Source: Oscillospiraceae bacterium (GTDB taxonomy: Bacteria; Bacillota; Clostridia; Oscillospirales; Ruminococcaceae). Taken from it: 53,927 nt of DNA. Under the pieces are notes generated by a model. It was given only the letters and a program-made list of their open reading frames with translations, was not told the DNA's origin and made no database searches. Positions 8,233-18,500 of this stretch are shown here, piece by piece; within the stretch, counting starts at the first letter, position 1, and each line of letters begins with the position of its first letter. The stretch is taken from positions 1 to 53,927 of the forward strand of contig JALEMR010000062.1 in NCBI GenBank assembly GCA_022768245.1, in the 5' to 3' direction. The position numbers were made by a program, and so were the translations under genes.

Positions 8233-10539
8233 ATGAGTATCAAATCAGCCATAGCGGCATTGTCACTGAAAGTAAAAATTATCATCGCATGCACAGTGAT
8301 AGCTGTGGCAGGAGGTATTACCGCGGCGGTGGTGCTGACCTCCGGCGGTACGGATGCATACCGCGTACTTAAGGTGTTTGAGCTGACAGGCTCTGCCGTT
8401 ATCTCCCGCGAGGGCGCAGGAGACATCGACGCATATGTGGGCATGAACCTGGAAAGCGGCGATACCCTTACCGTCGGCGAGGACAGTACACTGCGCCTTT
8501 CTCTGGACGGCGACAAATATGTCCTCCTTGACAGCGGCACGGTGCTTGAGCTTATTGCCGAAGGCACCCCCAACGACAGCCGCACATCTATCCTGCTGAA
8601 ACAGGGCACTATCCTCAACGAGCTGACTACTTCCCTTTCCGCAAATTCCAGCTACGAGGTATCAACTCCCAAGGCGACCATGGCGGTCAGAGGCACAAGC
8701 TTTATGGTTTCCGTCGAGCAGGACGAGGACGGAAGCTACATTATCAGGACAAATACCTTCCACGGCAAAGTACAGGTCATACTTCTTGACGCTGACGGCA
8801 ATCCCACAGATGAAACCGCAATGGTGTCCGAGGGCAAGGGTATCATCATCAAAACGGAGCCCAACTCCGAAACAGGCAATCCTGCCGAGGTGGACGGTAC
8901 CTCATACTTTGTATATGAGACCGAAGAGGGCGTTTTCATCAATGTTATCAAGCCCGAAGACCCTGTAAATGATATCGTATACGACTATATCGCAGCCGCA
9001 GTCAAGGAATATGCTCTGCGCTCCAGCGAAGACGGCACTCTGGTACTCAGCGACTTCATCATCAGCAAGCTTAAAGGAGAAGCTGCAGCACCGTCTCTTC
9101 CCGAATCGGAGGAGGAGACTTCCGCGACAACTTCCGCTCCCGTTACGGAGGAAGAGATAACAACGACGACTACAGCCCCCGCGGCAGTGGAAGCGGACGC
9201 AGTTATTACTACAACAGTTCCCACCTATGCGGAGGAAACGTCAATGACCACCACTGTTCCCGCGGCTGAGGAAGCTGCGGTAACGACTGCCGAACCCGAA
9301 GCGGCTGAAACCACCGAAGAAACAACTTCAACTACCGTCACCTCACCCAAGGACGAGACGGTTACAACAACGACAGCTCCCGAGACTGAGACCGAGACGG
9401 AAATTACCACCACCGTTCCTCAGACAGAGAGCGAGACCGAAACAACAACTACAACAACTGCGGCTCCCGATACCGAATCGGCGACTACAACAGCTGCTCC
9501 GATTTCGGGATACAGACCGACAGTTACTACCGCTCCTCAATACGGAAACGGACCTACAACTACGCCTTCTGCCCCTGTTATTGCAACGCCGACGTATACA
9601 GTATCGTTTATCGGCAATGACGGCGAGGTTTATCATGAGGAAGTCGTGGAAGGAAGCACCTTATCTGATATGCCTAATGTTCCCTCCATCGACGGACATT
9701 CGGGAAAGTGGATGTATAACGGCGAGGAATTCAGCGCTGATACACCGATCACCTCGAATATGACCATTACTGCGGAATACTCCGCATTAAGCTATACCGT
9801 AAGCTATGTGCTGAGCGCGGATTCATCATATGAGATAACACATCAGACCGTGGAATACGGTTCTGTCCCTCCGACGCCAACTCTGCCCATAGTGCTTGAG
9901 AACGGCGGCAAAAAGTATTATCTATACAACTGGACGCAGCCTGCGGACGCTATTACCGGAGAAACAACGATTTCTGTTTCTTATGCGGATTATGACAGCG
10001 TGCTTGAAGTAATGATAACCGACGCAGACGGAGTAGTGGATCACTATCTTGCAAAGGTTGGTGAATCCGTGACCCTCCCCAATACTGCAGCAGATATGGA
10101 GGGCTACGAGTTTGTCGGCTGGGGAAGCGTCACCTCGGGCGGATATTCCTATCCTGACTATAAGGTGGAAGCCGAATACAATCAGCCAACCGATTCGACC
10201 ACCAATTTTAGCTATAGCGATGAGCCGAAATATAAGCCGGGTCAAACTGTTACTTTGACTCAAAATATGAGAATGGACGACTACGGCGGAAACTATAAAT
10301 TTCAAGCACTATACCGGCGTTTTTATACCGTAACATTTATCGTGAACGGTATTGAGGTCGGCAGTGCAAAAGTATATGAAAACGATACTATTCCTGCCGG
10401 ATATTTAAACGGAAGTAAGTTTGAAGGAGTTACTGTTCCTGACGGTCAGACCATTGTGTGGAAGAAGGAGGATGACAATGTGTTCGACGTAGATTCGCGA
10501 ATCTACGGGGATCTGACGCTGTACGGTACGGTGCAGTAG
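8233..10539 (+). CDS. FecR-domain surface protein with Thr-rich stalk and beta repeats, c-di-GMP controlled
   Basis: The protein has 768 residues. One transmembrane segment near residues 14-36 (KIIIACTVIAVAGGITAAVV) anchors it with the rest outside. Residues ~45-200 form a FecR-like beta domain (RVLKVFELTGSAVISREG, LESGDTLTVGEDSTLRLSLD, then ATMAVRGTSFMVSV and GKVQVILLD). Residues ~290-450 are a Thr/Glu/Pro-rich stalk with many TTTT runs. The C-terminal third holds repeats like the InlB/Flg_new type, each starting with a strand such as YTVSFIG and ending in YSA or YAD. No sortase or dockerin motif is visible. It is probably an adhesin or cell-wall-associated protein. The c-di-GMP riboswitch in its leader fits a role in attachment. 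A terminator follows, so it is monocistronic. Confidence 0.85.
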   Translation: MSIKSAIAALSLKVKIIIACTVIAVAGGITAAVVLTSGGTDAYRVLKVFELTGSAVISREGAGDIDAYVGMNLESGDTLTVGEDSTLRLSLDGDKYVLLDSGTVLELIAEGTPNDSRTSILLKQGTILNELTTSLSANSSYEVSTPKATMAVRGTSFMVSVEQDEDGSYIIRTNTFHGKVQVILLDADGNPTDETAMVSEGKGIIIKTEPNSETGNPAEVDGTSYFVYETEEGVFINVIKPEDPVNDIVYDYIAAAVKEYALRSSEDGTLVLSDFIISKLKGEAAAPSLPESEEETSATTSAPVTEEEITTTTTAPAAVEADAVITTTVPTYAEETSMTTTVPAAEEAAVTTAEPEAAETTEETTSTTVTSPKDETVTTTTAPETETETEITTTVPQTESETETTTTTTAAPDTESATTTAAPISGYRPTVTTAPQYGNGPTTTPSAPVIATPTYTVSFIGNDGEVYHEEVVEGSTLSDMPNVPSIDGHSGKWMYNGEEFSADTPITSNMTITAEYSALSYTVSYVLSADSSYEITHQTVEYGSVPPTPTLPIVLENGGKKYYLYNWTQPADAITGETTISVSYADYDSVLEVMITDADGVVDHYLAKVGESVTLPNTAADMEGYEFVGWGSVTSGGYSYPDYKVEAEYNQPTDSTTNFSYSDEPKYKPGQTVTLTQNMRMDDYGGNYKFQALYRRFYTVTFIVNGIEVGSAKVYENDTIPAGYLNGSKFEGVTVPDGQTIVWKKEDDNVFDVDSRIYGDLTLYGTVQ

Positions 10540-10565
10540 ACATAACATATTGCTTTTAATACTTT

Positions 10566-10597
10566 CACCGCAGTCGGTCGGCTGCGGTGTTTTTTTG
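10566..10597 (+). terminator. rho-independent terminator after the FecR-domain gene
   Basis: An 8-bp stem, CACCGCAG with CTGCGGTG, has an 8-base loop and is followed by seven Ts. Confidence 0.93.
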
Positions 10598-10642
10598 TGC
10601 AAAATGCAGTATAAATCCTCGGCAAAACCGTGTAAAGTTATA

Positions 10643-10671
10643 TTGACAGGATATGAAAAATAAGGTATAAT
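10643..10671 (+). promoter_or_regulatory. consensus promoter for the first solute-binding protein gene
   Basis: A perfect TTGACA (10643-10648), 17-base spacer and a perfect TATAAT (10666-10671). The start site would be near 10678. Confidence 0.88.
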
Positions 10672-10700
10672 ATTTTTATTGAAGTAATCTGTGGAAAATT

Positions 10701-10712
10701 GAAAACGTTTTC
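10701..10712 (+). promoter_or_regulatory. LacI/CcpA-type operator palindrome
   Basis: GAAAACGTTTTC is a perfect 12-bp palindrome with a central CG, the hallmark of LacI/GalR-family operators (including cre-like sites). It lies about 24 bases after the predicted start site, where a bound repressor would block elongation. A flanking GGAAAA repeat just upstream extends the symmetry. The regulator is not encoded nearby. Confidence 0.65.
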
Positions 10713-10740
10713 CATATGAAATATGAAAGGACAGATCGAT

Positions 10741-12198
10741 ATGAAAAAGCTTAAAAGGATACTCTCGGCTGTGACCGCTCTTGCTTTGACAGGCTCTCTC
10801 GCCGCATGCGGAAGCTCGGGCTCCGATACGGAGGAATCTGCCACCGAGACCACTACCACCGCCGCTACCGTTGCTATCAACACCGAGCCCTTAAGCGAAG
10901 AGGATCAGAATACCATCAATGATGTTACCGAGCTTCTCCCCGATGTGGAGCTTGAAAACAAGACCATTAAATGGTTCTCCTTCTACGACCCCTTCCACGC
11001 TACCTCCTCGGGCAACAAAAAGGCTCTTTCTCTGGAGCTCTTTGAGACCAAGTACGGCGGCGAGATAGAATATATCCCCACTACATGGGCTAAGCGCTTC
11101 GACGATCTGTCTACCATGATCCTCGGCGGCGAGGGCGTTGACTTTATCGCGGGCGGCGACCTGGACTCCTTCCCCAAGGGCGTTACCAACGGAATGTTCC
11201 AGCCCGTTGACGACTACATCGACTACGACTCCGACCTATGGAAGGACCTTAAGGACGTTAACGATATGTTCTACCTTAACGGAAATCACTACCTTATCGC
11301 AACTCAGGCAACCGCAGGCGCTGTTGTTATCTACAACCGCCAGACTATCAGCGAAAACGGCTTCGACGACCCTGCCGAGCTTTTCGAAGAGGGCAAGTGG
11401 GACTGGAACGCTTTCAAGGATATGCTCCTCGCATATGTTGACAACGACGCAGGTCAGTACGGTCTGGACGGCTGGTTCAACGAAATGCCCCTTATGCTCA
11501 CCAGCGGCGTTCCCTCCGTTGAGATAAGAGACGGCGTTCTCGTTCACAATCTCTACGACGCAAACCTCGAACGCGTAATGAACTTCATGCGCGATCTGAA
11601 TACTAACGGTCTTGTTCTCGACAAGAATCTGTTCAACTGGCAGACTCACATCGAATACATCGGCGAGGGCAAGGAGCTCTTCTACATATGCGGACTCTAC
11701 ACCCTCGAGGGCGCTCCCGAGGTATGGACTCCTACCTTCGGCGATCCCGAGGACGTAATGTTCGTTCCCATGCCAAAGGACCCCGAGGCTGACAACTACT
11801 ACCTCCCCGCAGGTCTTGACGCTTATATGCTCTGCAAGGGCGCGCAGAATCCCGAGGGCGTGGCAAGATTCATGGAGTGCATCCTCGCAGCAAACAAGGA
11901 CGAGGGTACCAAGGAGATCACCCGCGAAAACTATCTCAACACCTACGGCTGGACCGAGGAAATGATAGAAATGCGCGAGACCATCAACGAGCTGACCGCA
12001 GAGCATCCCGTATATGACCTGCACACAGGCTGCCCCACAGATATGTATAATATCCTCGACAGCGGCGAAACAGGCATACGCGCTTCCTTCTACGGCATCG
12101 ACTGGGCATCAATCAGAGATTCTCTCGTGGGCGCAGTTGACATAATGATCGAAGAATTCAACGATACTCTTAAGAGCGGAGATTATTCCGCCGAGTAA
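10741..12198 (+). CDS. extracellular solute-binding lipoprotein, family 1-like (copy A)
   Basis: The protein has 485 residues from the ATG at 10741, chosen because AAAGGA lies 9 bases upstream; an in-frame ATG at 10723 has no ribosome site. The lipobox is LAAC with Cys23 lipidated. A Ser/Thr linker follows, with the phrase AATVAINTEPLSEEDQNT, which the next two proteins share. The binding fold includes LGGEGVDFIAGGDLDSFPKG, IYNRQTISENGFDDPAELF and EGKWDWNAFKDML. The last two are typical of ABC sugar-binding proteins (SBP_bac_1). It is the most divergent of the three paralogues. No permease genes follow, so it either uses a transporter encoded elsewhere or has another binding role. A LacI-type operator in the leader suggests control by carbon source. 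Confidence 0.9.
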   Translation: MKKLKRILSAVTALALTGSLAACGSSGSDTEESATETTTTAATVAINTEPLSEEDQNTINDVTELLPDVELENKTIKWFSFYDPFHATSSGNKKALSLELFETKYGGEIEYIPTTWAKRFDDLSTMILGGEGVDFIAGGDLDSFPKGVTNGMFQPVDDYIDYDSDLWKDLKDVNDMFYLNGNHYLIATQATAGAVVIYNRQTISENGFDDPAELFEEGKWDWNAFKDMLLAYVDNDAGQYGLDGWFNEMPLMLTSGVPSVEIRDGVLVHNLYDANLERVMNFMRDLNTNGLVLDKNLFNWQTHIEYIGEGKELFYICGLYTLEGAPEVWTPTFGDPEDVMFVPMPKDPEADNYYLPAGLDAYMLCKGAQNPEGVARFMECILAANKDEGTKEITRENYLNTYGWTEEMIEMRETINELTAEHPVYDLHTGCPTDMYNILDSGETGIRASFYGIDWASIRDSLVGAVDIMIEEFNDTLKSGDYSAE

Positions 12199-12218
12199 TT
12201 ACATAACGGCTATCCTTT

Positions 12219-12252
12219 CGGGGGACTGCATTCGGGCAGTTCCCCGTTTTTG
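12219..12252 (+). terminator. rho-independent terminator after copy A
   Basis: An 11-bp stem (CGGGGGACTGC with GCAGTTCCCCG, one G-U pair) is followed by TTTTTG. Confidence 0.9.
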
Positions 12253-12370
12253 TTAATAATCTCTTACAAATTATAGCAATACTCAACACGAGAGAGATTA
12301 GCACAATTTTTTTGTACAAATATAACAAAATTCCTTGAAAAAGATTTACATAAAGGCGATATGCAGATTG

Positions 12371-12399
12371 TTGACATAAACTTGTAAAAATGATATAAT
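12371..12399 (+). promoter_or_regulatory. consensus promoter for solute-binding copies B and C
   Basis: A perfect TTGACA (12371-12376), 17-base spacer and perfect TATAAT (12394-12399). The start site would be near 12406. Confidence 0.88.
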
Positions 12400-12514
12400 T
12401 TATTTGATAAATTTATAGGCGGCAGGTCTCGACCGGCACGTACTTTTGTCAAAATACCTTAAGGGTAATTGTGAGCGCTTTTTATCTGCGCTCGGAAAGG
12501 GTGATCATTTTAAA

Positions 12515-13957
12515 ATGAAAGATATGAAGAAGATACTGGCAGGCGTAATGGCTATGTCAATGGTTGTCGGCATGACAGCCTGCGGCGGCACCGACGAAGC
12601 TGCAGACGAAACTACAGCAGAAGTTACTACAACTACTACCGCAACCGTTGCTATCAATACCGCAACTCTTAACGACGACGATCAGGCTACTCTCGATCAG
12701 GTAGCTGAACAGCTTATTGACGTTGAGCTTGAAAACAAGACCATAAAGTGGATCGCACACTATGACCTTAACCCCTCTACAAGCGGTCAGAGCGAGTCTG
12801 TTGCTCTTAACCTCTTCAAATCAAAGTATGAAGGTAATATCGAATGGTATCCTACCACATGGGAAACTCGTTACAACGACCTTTCTACATATATCCTCGG
12901 CGGCGAGGGAATCGACTTCTTCCCCTGCGATACAGCTGCTCTTCCTAAGGGCGTTATCTCCGGAATGTTCCAGCCTGTTGATGATTATATCGACATGAGC
13001 AGCGATCTCTGGAAGGAGTATGCTTCTGCTATGGAGATCTACAACTTCGCAGGCAAGCACTATGAGTTCGTTACCAACGTTACCGCTGAACAGGTAGTTA
13101 TCTACAACAAAAAGACTATCGAAGAAAACGGTCTGGAGGATCCCTACGAGCAGTGGAAGGCAGGCGAATGGAACTGGGATACCTTCAAGGAGTCCCTTAT
13201 GCAGTATGTCGATCCCGATAACGACTGCTACGGTCTGGACGGCTTCTGGGCTGAAAAGGCTCTCTACCTTTCCGCAGGCGTTCCCGCAGTTTCTTCTGTT
13301 GACGGTACTCTTACCTGCAACCTTATGAACGAAGACCTTGAAAAGGCTATGAACTTCGGTTACGACCTTTACAATAACAATCTTATCATTAACCGTGAGA
13401 TATTTGACTGGGCTGAGCAGCCTCAGTTCATGGGCGAGGGCAAGGAGCTCTTCTACATCTGCGGTGCATGGGCTGTTAATACAGACCCTGCAACATGGAC
13501 AACCAAGATCGATCCTGCTGACCTGGGTCTCGTTCCCGTTCCTTCTCCCGCAGGCTCTCCCAACTATCAGGCAGCTACACTTGACGGCTGGTGCCTCTGC
13601 AAGGGTGCTTCCAACCCCGATGGTGTTGCTCGTTTCGCTGAATGTACTATCCTTGCAAATAAGGACGAAGCTGCTATCGCTATCGGCGATCAGAAGCTCA
13701 GAGACGACGCTCACTGGAGCGATGAGCTTATCCAGATCAACAAGGAGATCAACGATATCGCAAGACAGTATCCTGTTGTTGACCTTGCTACCGGTGTTTC
13801 CACAGACGTTGCAAGCCTTACAACCGACGGAGGCGACAACGTTGGTCTGAGAGGCGCATTCCACGGTGTTGACTGGGCAACTAACAGAGATGAGATCTCT
13901 TCCGTTGTTTCCATGCTCGTTGATGAAGCTGACCAGCAGATCAAGGATCTTGGCTGA
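12515..13957 (+). CDS. extracellular solute-binding lipoprotein, family 1-like (copy B)
   Basis: The protein has 480 residues. The start at 12515 is chosen because it begins MKDMKKILAGVM, matching the next paralogue MKDMKRIMAGIM, and because GGAAAGGGTGAT lies about 10 bases upstream; an earlier in-frame start lacks this. The lipobox is MTAC with Cys23. A TTTTTATVAINTATLNDDDQ linker leads to the binding domain (LGGEGIDFFPCDTAALPKG, TIEENGLEDPYEQWKAGEWN). It is very similar to copy C along its whole length, including the signal peptide and linker, so the two are a recent tandem duplication. The gap between the genes is only 45 bases with no terminator, so they are probably one transcript. No transporter genes are linked and the ligand is unknown. 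Confidence 0.9.
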   Translation: MKDMKKILAGVMAMSMVVGMTACGGTDEAADETTAEVTTTTTATVAINTATLNDDDQATLDQVAEQLIDVELENKTIKWIAHYDLNPSTSGQSESVALNLFKSKYEGNIEWYPTTWETRYNDLSTYILGGEGIDFFPCDTAALPKGVISGMFQPVDDYIDMSSDLWKEYASAMEIYNFAGKHYEFVTNVTAEQVVIYNKKTIEENGLEDPYEQWKAGEWNWDTFKESLMQYVDPDNDCYGLDGFWAEKALYLSAGVPAVSSVDGTLTCNLMNEDLEKAMNFGYDLYNNNLIINREIFDWAEQPQFMGEGKELFYICGAWAVNTDPATWTTKIDPADLGLVPVPSPAGSPNYQAATLDGWCLCKGASNPDGVARFAECTILANKDEAAIAIGDQKLRDDAHWSDELIQINKEINDIARQYPVVDLATGVSTDVASLTTDGGDNVGLRGAFHGVDWATNRDEISSVVSMLVDEADQQIKDLG

Positions 13958-14002
13958 TATTTCGCTCATATATATAACAAGTAAATAAACGGTGAGAGAA
14001 AT

Positions 14003-15442
14003 ATGAAAGATATGAAAAGAATCATGGCGGGTATTATGGCAGTGTCCATGGCAGTCGGCATGACGGCATGCGGTGAGGAAGCCGCACCCGAAGAGACTAC
14101 CGTCGAAACCACTACAACGACTGCCGCTACCGTTGCTATTAATACCGCGACTCTTAACGAGGAAGATCAGAATACCCTTGATTCTGTTTCGGATAAGCTT
14201 ATCGATCAGGAACTGGAAAACAAGACTATCAAGTGGCTTGCACACTATGATATCAATCCTTCTACAAGCGGTCAGAGTGAATCCGTCGCTCTTAACCTCT
14301 TCAAATCAAAATATGAGGGAAATGTTGAATGGTACCCCACTACTTGGGATACTCGTTACAACGATCTGTCTACGTATATCCTCGGCGGCGAGGGAATAGA
14401 CTTCTTCCCCTGCGATACTGCCGCACTCCCCAAGGGCGTCGTTTCAGGAATGTTCCAGCCTGTTGACGATTATATCGACCTTAGCAGCGACCTCTGGCAG
14501 ACTAATGCTGCTGCAATGGAGATATACAACTTTGCAGGCAAACACTATGAATTTGTTACCAATGTTTCTGCTGAACAGATAGTTATATACAGCAAGAAGA
14601 CCATTGAAGAAAACGGTCTTGAGGACCCTTACGAGCAGTGGAAAAACGGTGAGTGGAACTGGGATACCTTTAAGGCTTCTCTGATGGCTTTTGTGGATCC
14701 CGATAACGACTGCTACGGTCTGGACGGCTATTGGAATGAAAAGGCTCTCTATCTTTCCGCGGGTGTTCCCGCTATCGAGGCTGTTGATGGTACTCTTACC
14801 TCCAATATCACAAACGAGACTCTCGAAAAGGCCATGAACTTCGGTTATGACCTCTATAACAACGGTCTTATGTTTGATCTCGCTCTCTTTGACTGGGCTG
14901 AACAGCCTCAGTTTATGGGCGAGGGTAAGGAACTGTTCTATATTATAGGCTCATGGGCTATCACTACCGATCCCGCAACATGGACTACAAAAATTGACCC
15001 CGAAGATCTTGGTATCGTTCCCGTCCCCTCTCCTGCAGGTTCGCCTAACTATATGGCTGCTACACTGGAGGGCTGGTGCCTTTGCAAGGGCGCGTCAAAT
15101 CCTGACGGTGTTGCTCGTTTTGCAGAATGCAGCATTCTTGCAAGCGTCGACGAGGAGGCTATCGCCATCTCCGACCAGAAGCTGAGAGATGACGCTCATT
15201 GGAGCGATGAACTTATCCAGATAAATAAGGAGATCAACGAAGCTGCTAGGCAGTATCCTGTTGTTGACCTTGCTACGGGCGTTTCCACCGATGTCGCAAG
15301 CCTTACAACGGACGGCGGCGCAGGAGTTGGTCTGAGAGCTCCCTTCCACGGTACTGAATGGGCAACTAACAGAGATGAGATATCGGCTGTTATTGCAATG
15401 CTTGTTGACGAAGTCGATCAGCAGATCAAGGCTATGGGCTGA
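14003..15442 (+). CDS. extracellular solute-binding lipoprotein, family 1-like (copy C)
   Basis: The protein has 479 residues with lipobox MTAC (Cys23), a Thr/Glu linker and the same binding-domain landmarks as copy B (LGGEGIDFFPCDTAALPKG, KKTIEENGLEDPYEQWKN, EGWCLCKGASNPDGVARFAE). The differences from copy B are spread evenly, with many synonymous changes, so this is an expressed, selected duplicate and not a recent copying error. The RBS GGTGAGAG precedes the ATG. A terminator follows at 15463, which ends the B-C unit. Two near-identical binding proteins without a permease could differ in ligand range or supply one shared importer elsewhere in the genome. Confidence 0.9.
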   Translation: MKDMKRIMAGIMAVSMAVGMTACGEEAAPEETTVETTTTTAATVAINTATLNEEDQNTLDSVSDKLIDQELENKTIKWLAHYDINPSTSGQSESVALNLFKSKYEGNVEWYPTTWDTRYNDLSTYILGGEGIDFFPCDTAALPKGVVSGMFQPVDDYIDLSSDLWQTNAAAMEIYNFAGKHYEFVTNVSAEQIVIYSKKTIEENGLEDPYEQWKNGEWNWDTFKASLMAFVDPDNDCYGLDGYWNEKALYLSAGVPAIEAVDGTLTSNITNETLEKAMNFGYDLYNNGLMFDLALFDWAEQPQFMGEGKELFYIIGSWAITTDPATWTTKIDPEDLGIVPVPSPAGSPNYMAATLEGWCLCKGASNPDGVARFAECSILASVDEEAIAISDQKLRDDAHWSDELIQINKEINEAARQYPVVDLATGVSTDVASLTTDGGAGVGLRAPFHGTEWATNRDEISAVIAMLVDEVDQQIKAMG

Positions 15443-15462
15443 CCATTTACTTAATAATTCTC

Positions 15463-15493
15463 CCGCCCCGCTGTTTTATGCGGGGCGGTTTTC
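15463..15493 (+). terminator. rho-independent terminator after copy C
   Basis: A 9-bp GC-rich stem (CCGCCCCGC with GCGGGGCGG) with an 8-base loop, followed by TTTTC. Confidence 0.88.
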
Positions 15494-15537
15494 ATTGCAG
15501 AACAAGAAATCACTTACTTTTATCGGAGGAGCAAATG

Positions 15538-18500
15538 ATGTCTTCACTGAAATTCATTATCGGAGAGATAGGCTGCGGGAAAACTTACCGCATGACCGAA
15601 ATGATACGCAGAGACGCCCAAAATGGCATTGCTGCTGTTCTTATCGTGCCCGAACAGTTTTCCTCGTCTGCCGAACACAAGCTCTATAATGCACTGGGTA
15701 TCTCACTGTATAACAGGATACACGTTGAGACCTTTACCCGTATCAGAAAAAGCATTCTTAAGAAAAACCGCGGCGTCGGCGGAAGGATCCCTAACGAGAC
15801 CGAAAGAGCCGCCATTATGTACACCGTCCGCCGTGAACTGGCAAACGCAGAGCTGAAACACTTTTCGGGTCAGATAAAAAATCCTGCATTTACCTCCGCT
15901 TGTCTCAAGATCGTCCGCGAACTGGAAATGAACGGAATCACCTCAAAGGAGCTGTCCGCTGAAAAAATATCCGACCGCGGACTGTCCGACAAGCTTTCCG
16001 ATATTTCCGCTATCTGCGAGGCATATGATATGCGGCTGACCGAGTGCGGCTACAAAAGCTCTCTCTCCGACGGCGAGGAAATTGCCAAAAAGGCAGCAGA
16101 AACGGGATTTTTCAAGGGTATGCACATCTACATCGACGGCTTTAAAAGCTTTACCGCCGACCAGCTCCGCCTTATGGATATCATGAAGGCTCAGGGCAGC
16201 CTTACCGTCTGTCTGCCCACTCCCTATGACAAGCCCAATTCCTCCCCCGTTTTTTCCACCGTCAACGAGACCATGGCGGATATTATCGGCGACGACTCCC
16301 CCGAAATTATAAGGATAGATTCGGAGACCGACCGCTTTTCCTCTTCTCCCGACCTTCGGACGCTGGGACGTTCTATTCTGCGGGACGAGGAACCTAAGGT
16401 TTTCAGTGCGGAGCATCTCCATATCGCCGAGGCTCCCGACAGCTATTCCGAAGCCGATTATGTCTGCTCCGAGATAAGCAGACAGGTGCGCACGGGCAGA
16501 TACAAGTACAGCGATATCGCTGTGCTCTCCCGTGATTTCGAGGATATCGGTCCCATTCTGGAGGACAGCTTCCGCAGATATGATATCCCCTATTTTATAG
16601 ATTCACCCTGTTCTGCCGCGTCAACGCCTCTTGTCATTTTCGTGATGACTCTTCTCGAGATCGCTTCCTCTGCAAATCCTACCACCGAAATGCTGCTCCG
16701 TTTCCTGAAAACAGGCTTTACTCCCGTGGACGAGCTCCATATCAGCGAGCTGGAAAACTACTGCACCGAACACGGCATTGTCAAGGAAAGCTCCGGTGAT
16801 ATCATCGAAAAATATTCACAATACGACGGCATGTACGAAAAGCTGGTAAGCTTCGATAACGGTCAGGACGATGAGCTGCGTAAGATGTTCGATGACCTCG
16901 CCGACGACAGCGCTGTCGAAGCCGCACGCATCGGCATTATCAAGGCGGCGGTGCTTATCCCGCTGATGAGGTTCAGGGACTCCTGCGGCAAAAGCGGGAC
17001 CCTTAAGGATATCACCGAAAAGCTGTGCGATACGCTGAATATGTTCGGCTCTGCCGACAAGTCCGCCGAGAATGCGGACGAATCCTCCGCAGAGGGACGG
17101 GAAGCTGTCCGCATCAGAAACGCACTTATCAGGACCATGCAGTCGCTGTCCGAAACGGCGCTTACAGAGTCCTCCGACTGCTTCACTCTAAAGGAATACC
17201 GTGAGCTTTTCGGAATCATCGCTTCCGATGTGAAGCTGTACTCCCCTGCTCATGCCATAAACTGCGTAACTGCTGCCTCCGCCGACCGCGCAAGGCTTGA
17301 CTCCCCAAAGGTGGTGTACATCATGAGCGCAGTCAGCGGATATTTCCCCTACAAGGTCACCGAAAGCGGTATCTTCTCCGAAAAAGAGCTTGAAATACTG
17401 GAAAGATCCCTCAATATCAAATTCAACGAGCGCCTTTTCAGAATGACCGCAGAGGAGAATTTCATCGCAGTCAGCGCTGTATCTGCGCCCTCGGAAGAGC
17501 TTTTCATCACCTATTCCCTGTCCGACGCTGCGGGAAAGCCGCGGTATACCTCTCCCCTTACCGACTCTATTATCGCTATGACCGGCATCAAGCCCACCCT
17601 GATATCCGAGCTGGGCGCGGAATGCTTCATTACCACTCCCAAGTCTGCGTATTCGGAATATGTGAGGACCCTCGGCAAGGCGGGAGAGCTTTCTCCCGAA
17701 AAGGCGGCTGCAGCAGCTGCGGTCTACGGCAGCGAGGTGAGCGATATCATGCTTGCAGCCGAAAGGTACAGCAGGAATATCTACTCGGGGAATCTCCTTA
17801 AGCACAGGATATCCGAAGACGCCGCCATGGCAGTCTACACGGGAAAGAACGGCGCACTCAACGTCTCCGCCAGCCGTATCGAGGACTATGCAAAATGTCC
17901 GTTTATGTTCTTCTGCAAGAAGGGACTTAATTTGCAGAACATCAAAAAGTATGAGTATTCCTCCAATATCCGCGGAAATACCGTTCATTATGTTCTAAGC
18001 AGCTTCCTTGCGGAGATACTCGCAGAAGCGGAGAAAAAGCAGGTCTCCTTCAACGAGCATTTCTCCTCGATCCCGAAAAAAGCCCTTAAGGACCGCATAC
18101 ATTTCCACATGGAACAGTATTTTAAGTCGGAATTTGCCGACAAGGGCTTTGAGACTACCCCCTCCTTTTTGAGCACCTTCCGCAGACAGGAGGACGTTCT
18201 GTTGGAGATATTACTTCATATGCAGGAGGAATTTTCTCCCGAAAACTCAAAGTTTTCGCCTGCGGAGTTTGAGTTCTCCATCGGCAGAAGCTTCGGCAAA
18301 CAGGAGGATATGAAGCCCTGGAAGCTCTATATCACATCGGAAAACGGGAAGATGATACCCGTCCTGTTTTCGGGCTCAGTGGACAGGATAGATGTCTTTA
18401 CCGACAGAAGCAGCGGAGAGGATGTCCGCTATATCCGCGTTATCGACTACAAAACAGGCTCGAAAAGCTTTAAATTCGGCGATATCCTGGACGGTATCAA

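Larger units (their letters stand above)
12199..12514 (+). other. 316-base intergenic region with terminator, promoter and long leader
   Basis: No gene lies here. It contains a terminator, a consensus promoter (both listed separately) and a leader of about 110 bases before the ATG at 12515. The leader has an AGCGCT core at 12474-12479 inside GTGAGCGCTTTT, which weakly resembles a LacI-family operator, and the near-palindrome TACCTTAAGGGTA at 12455-12467. I do not recognise a known riboswitch. Confidence 0.7.
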
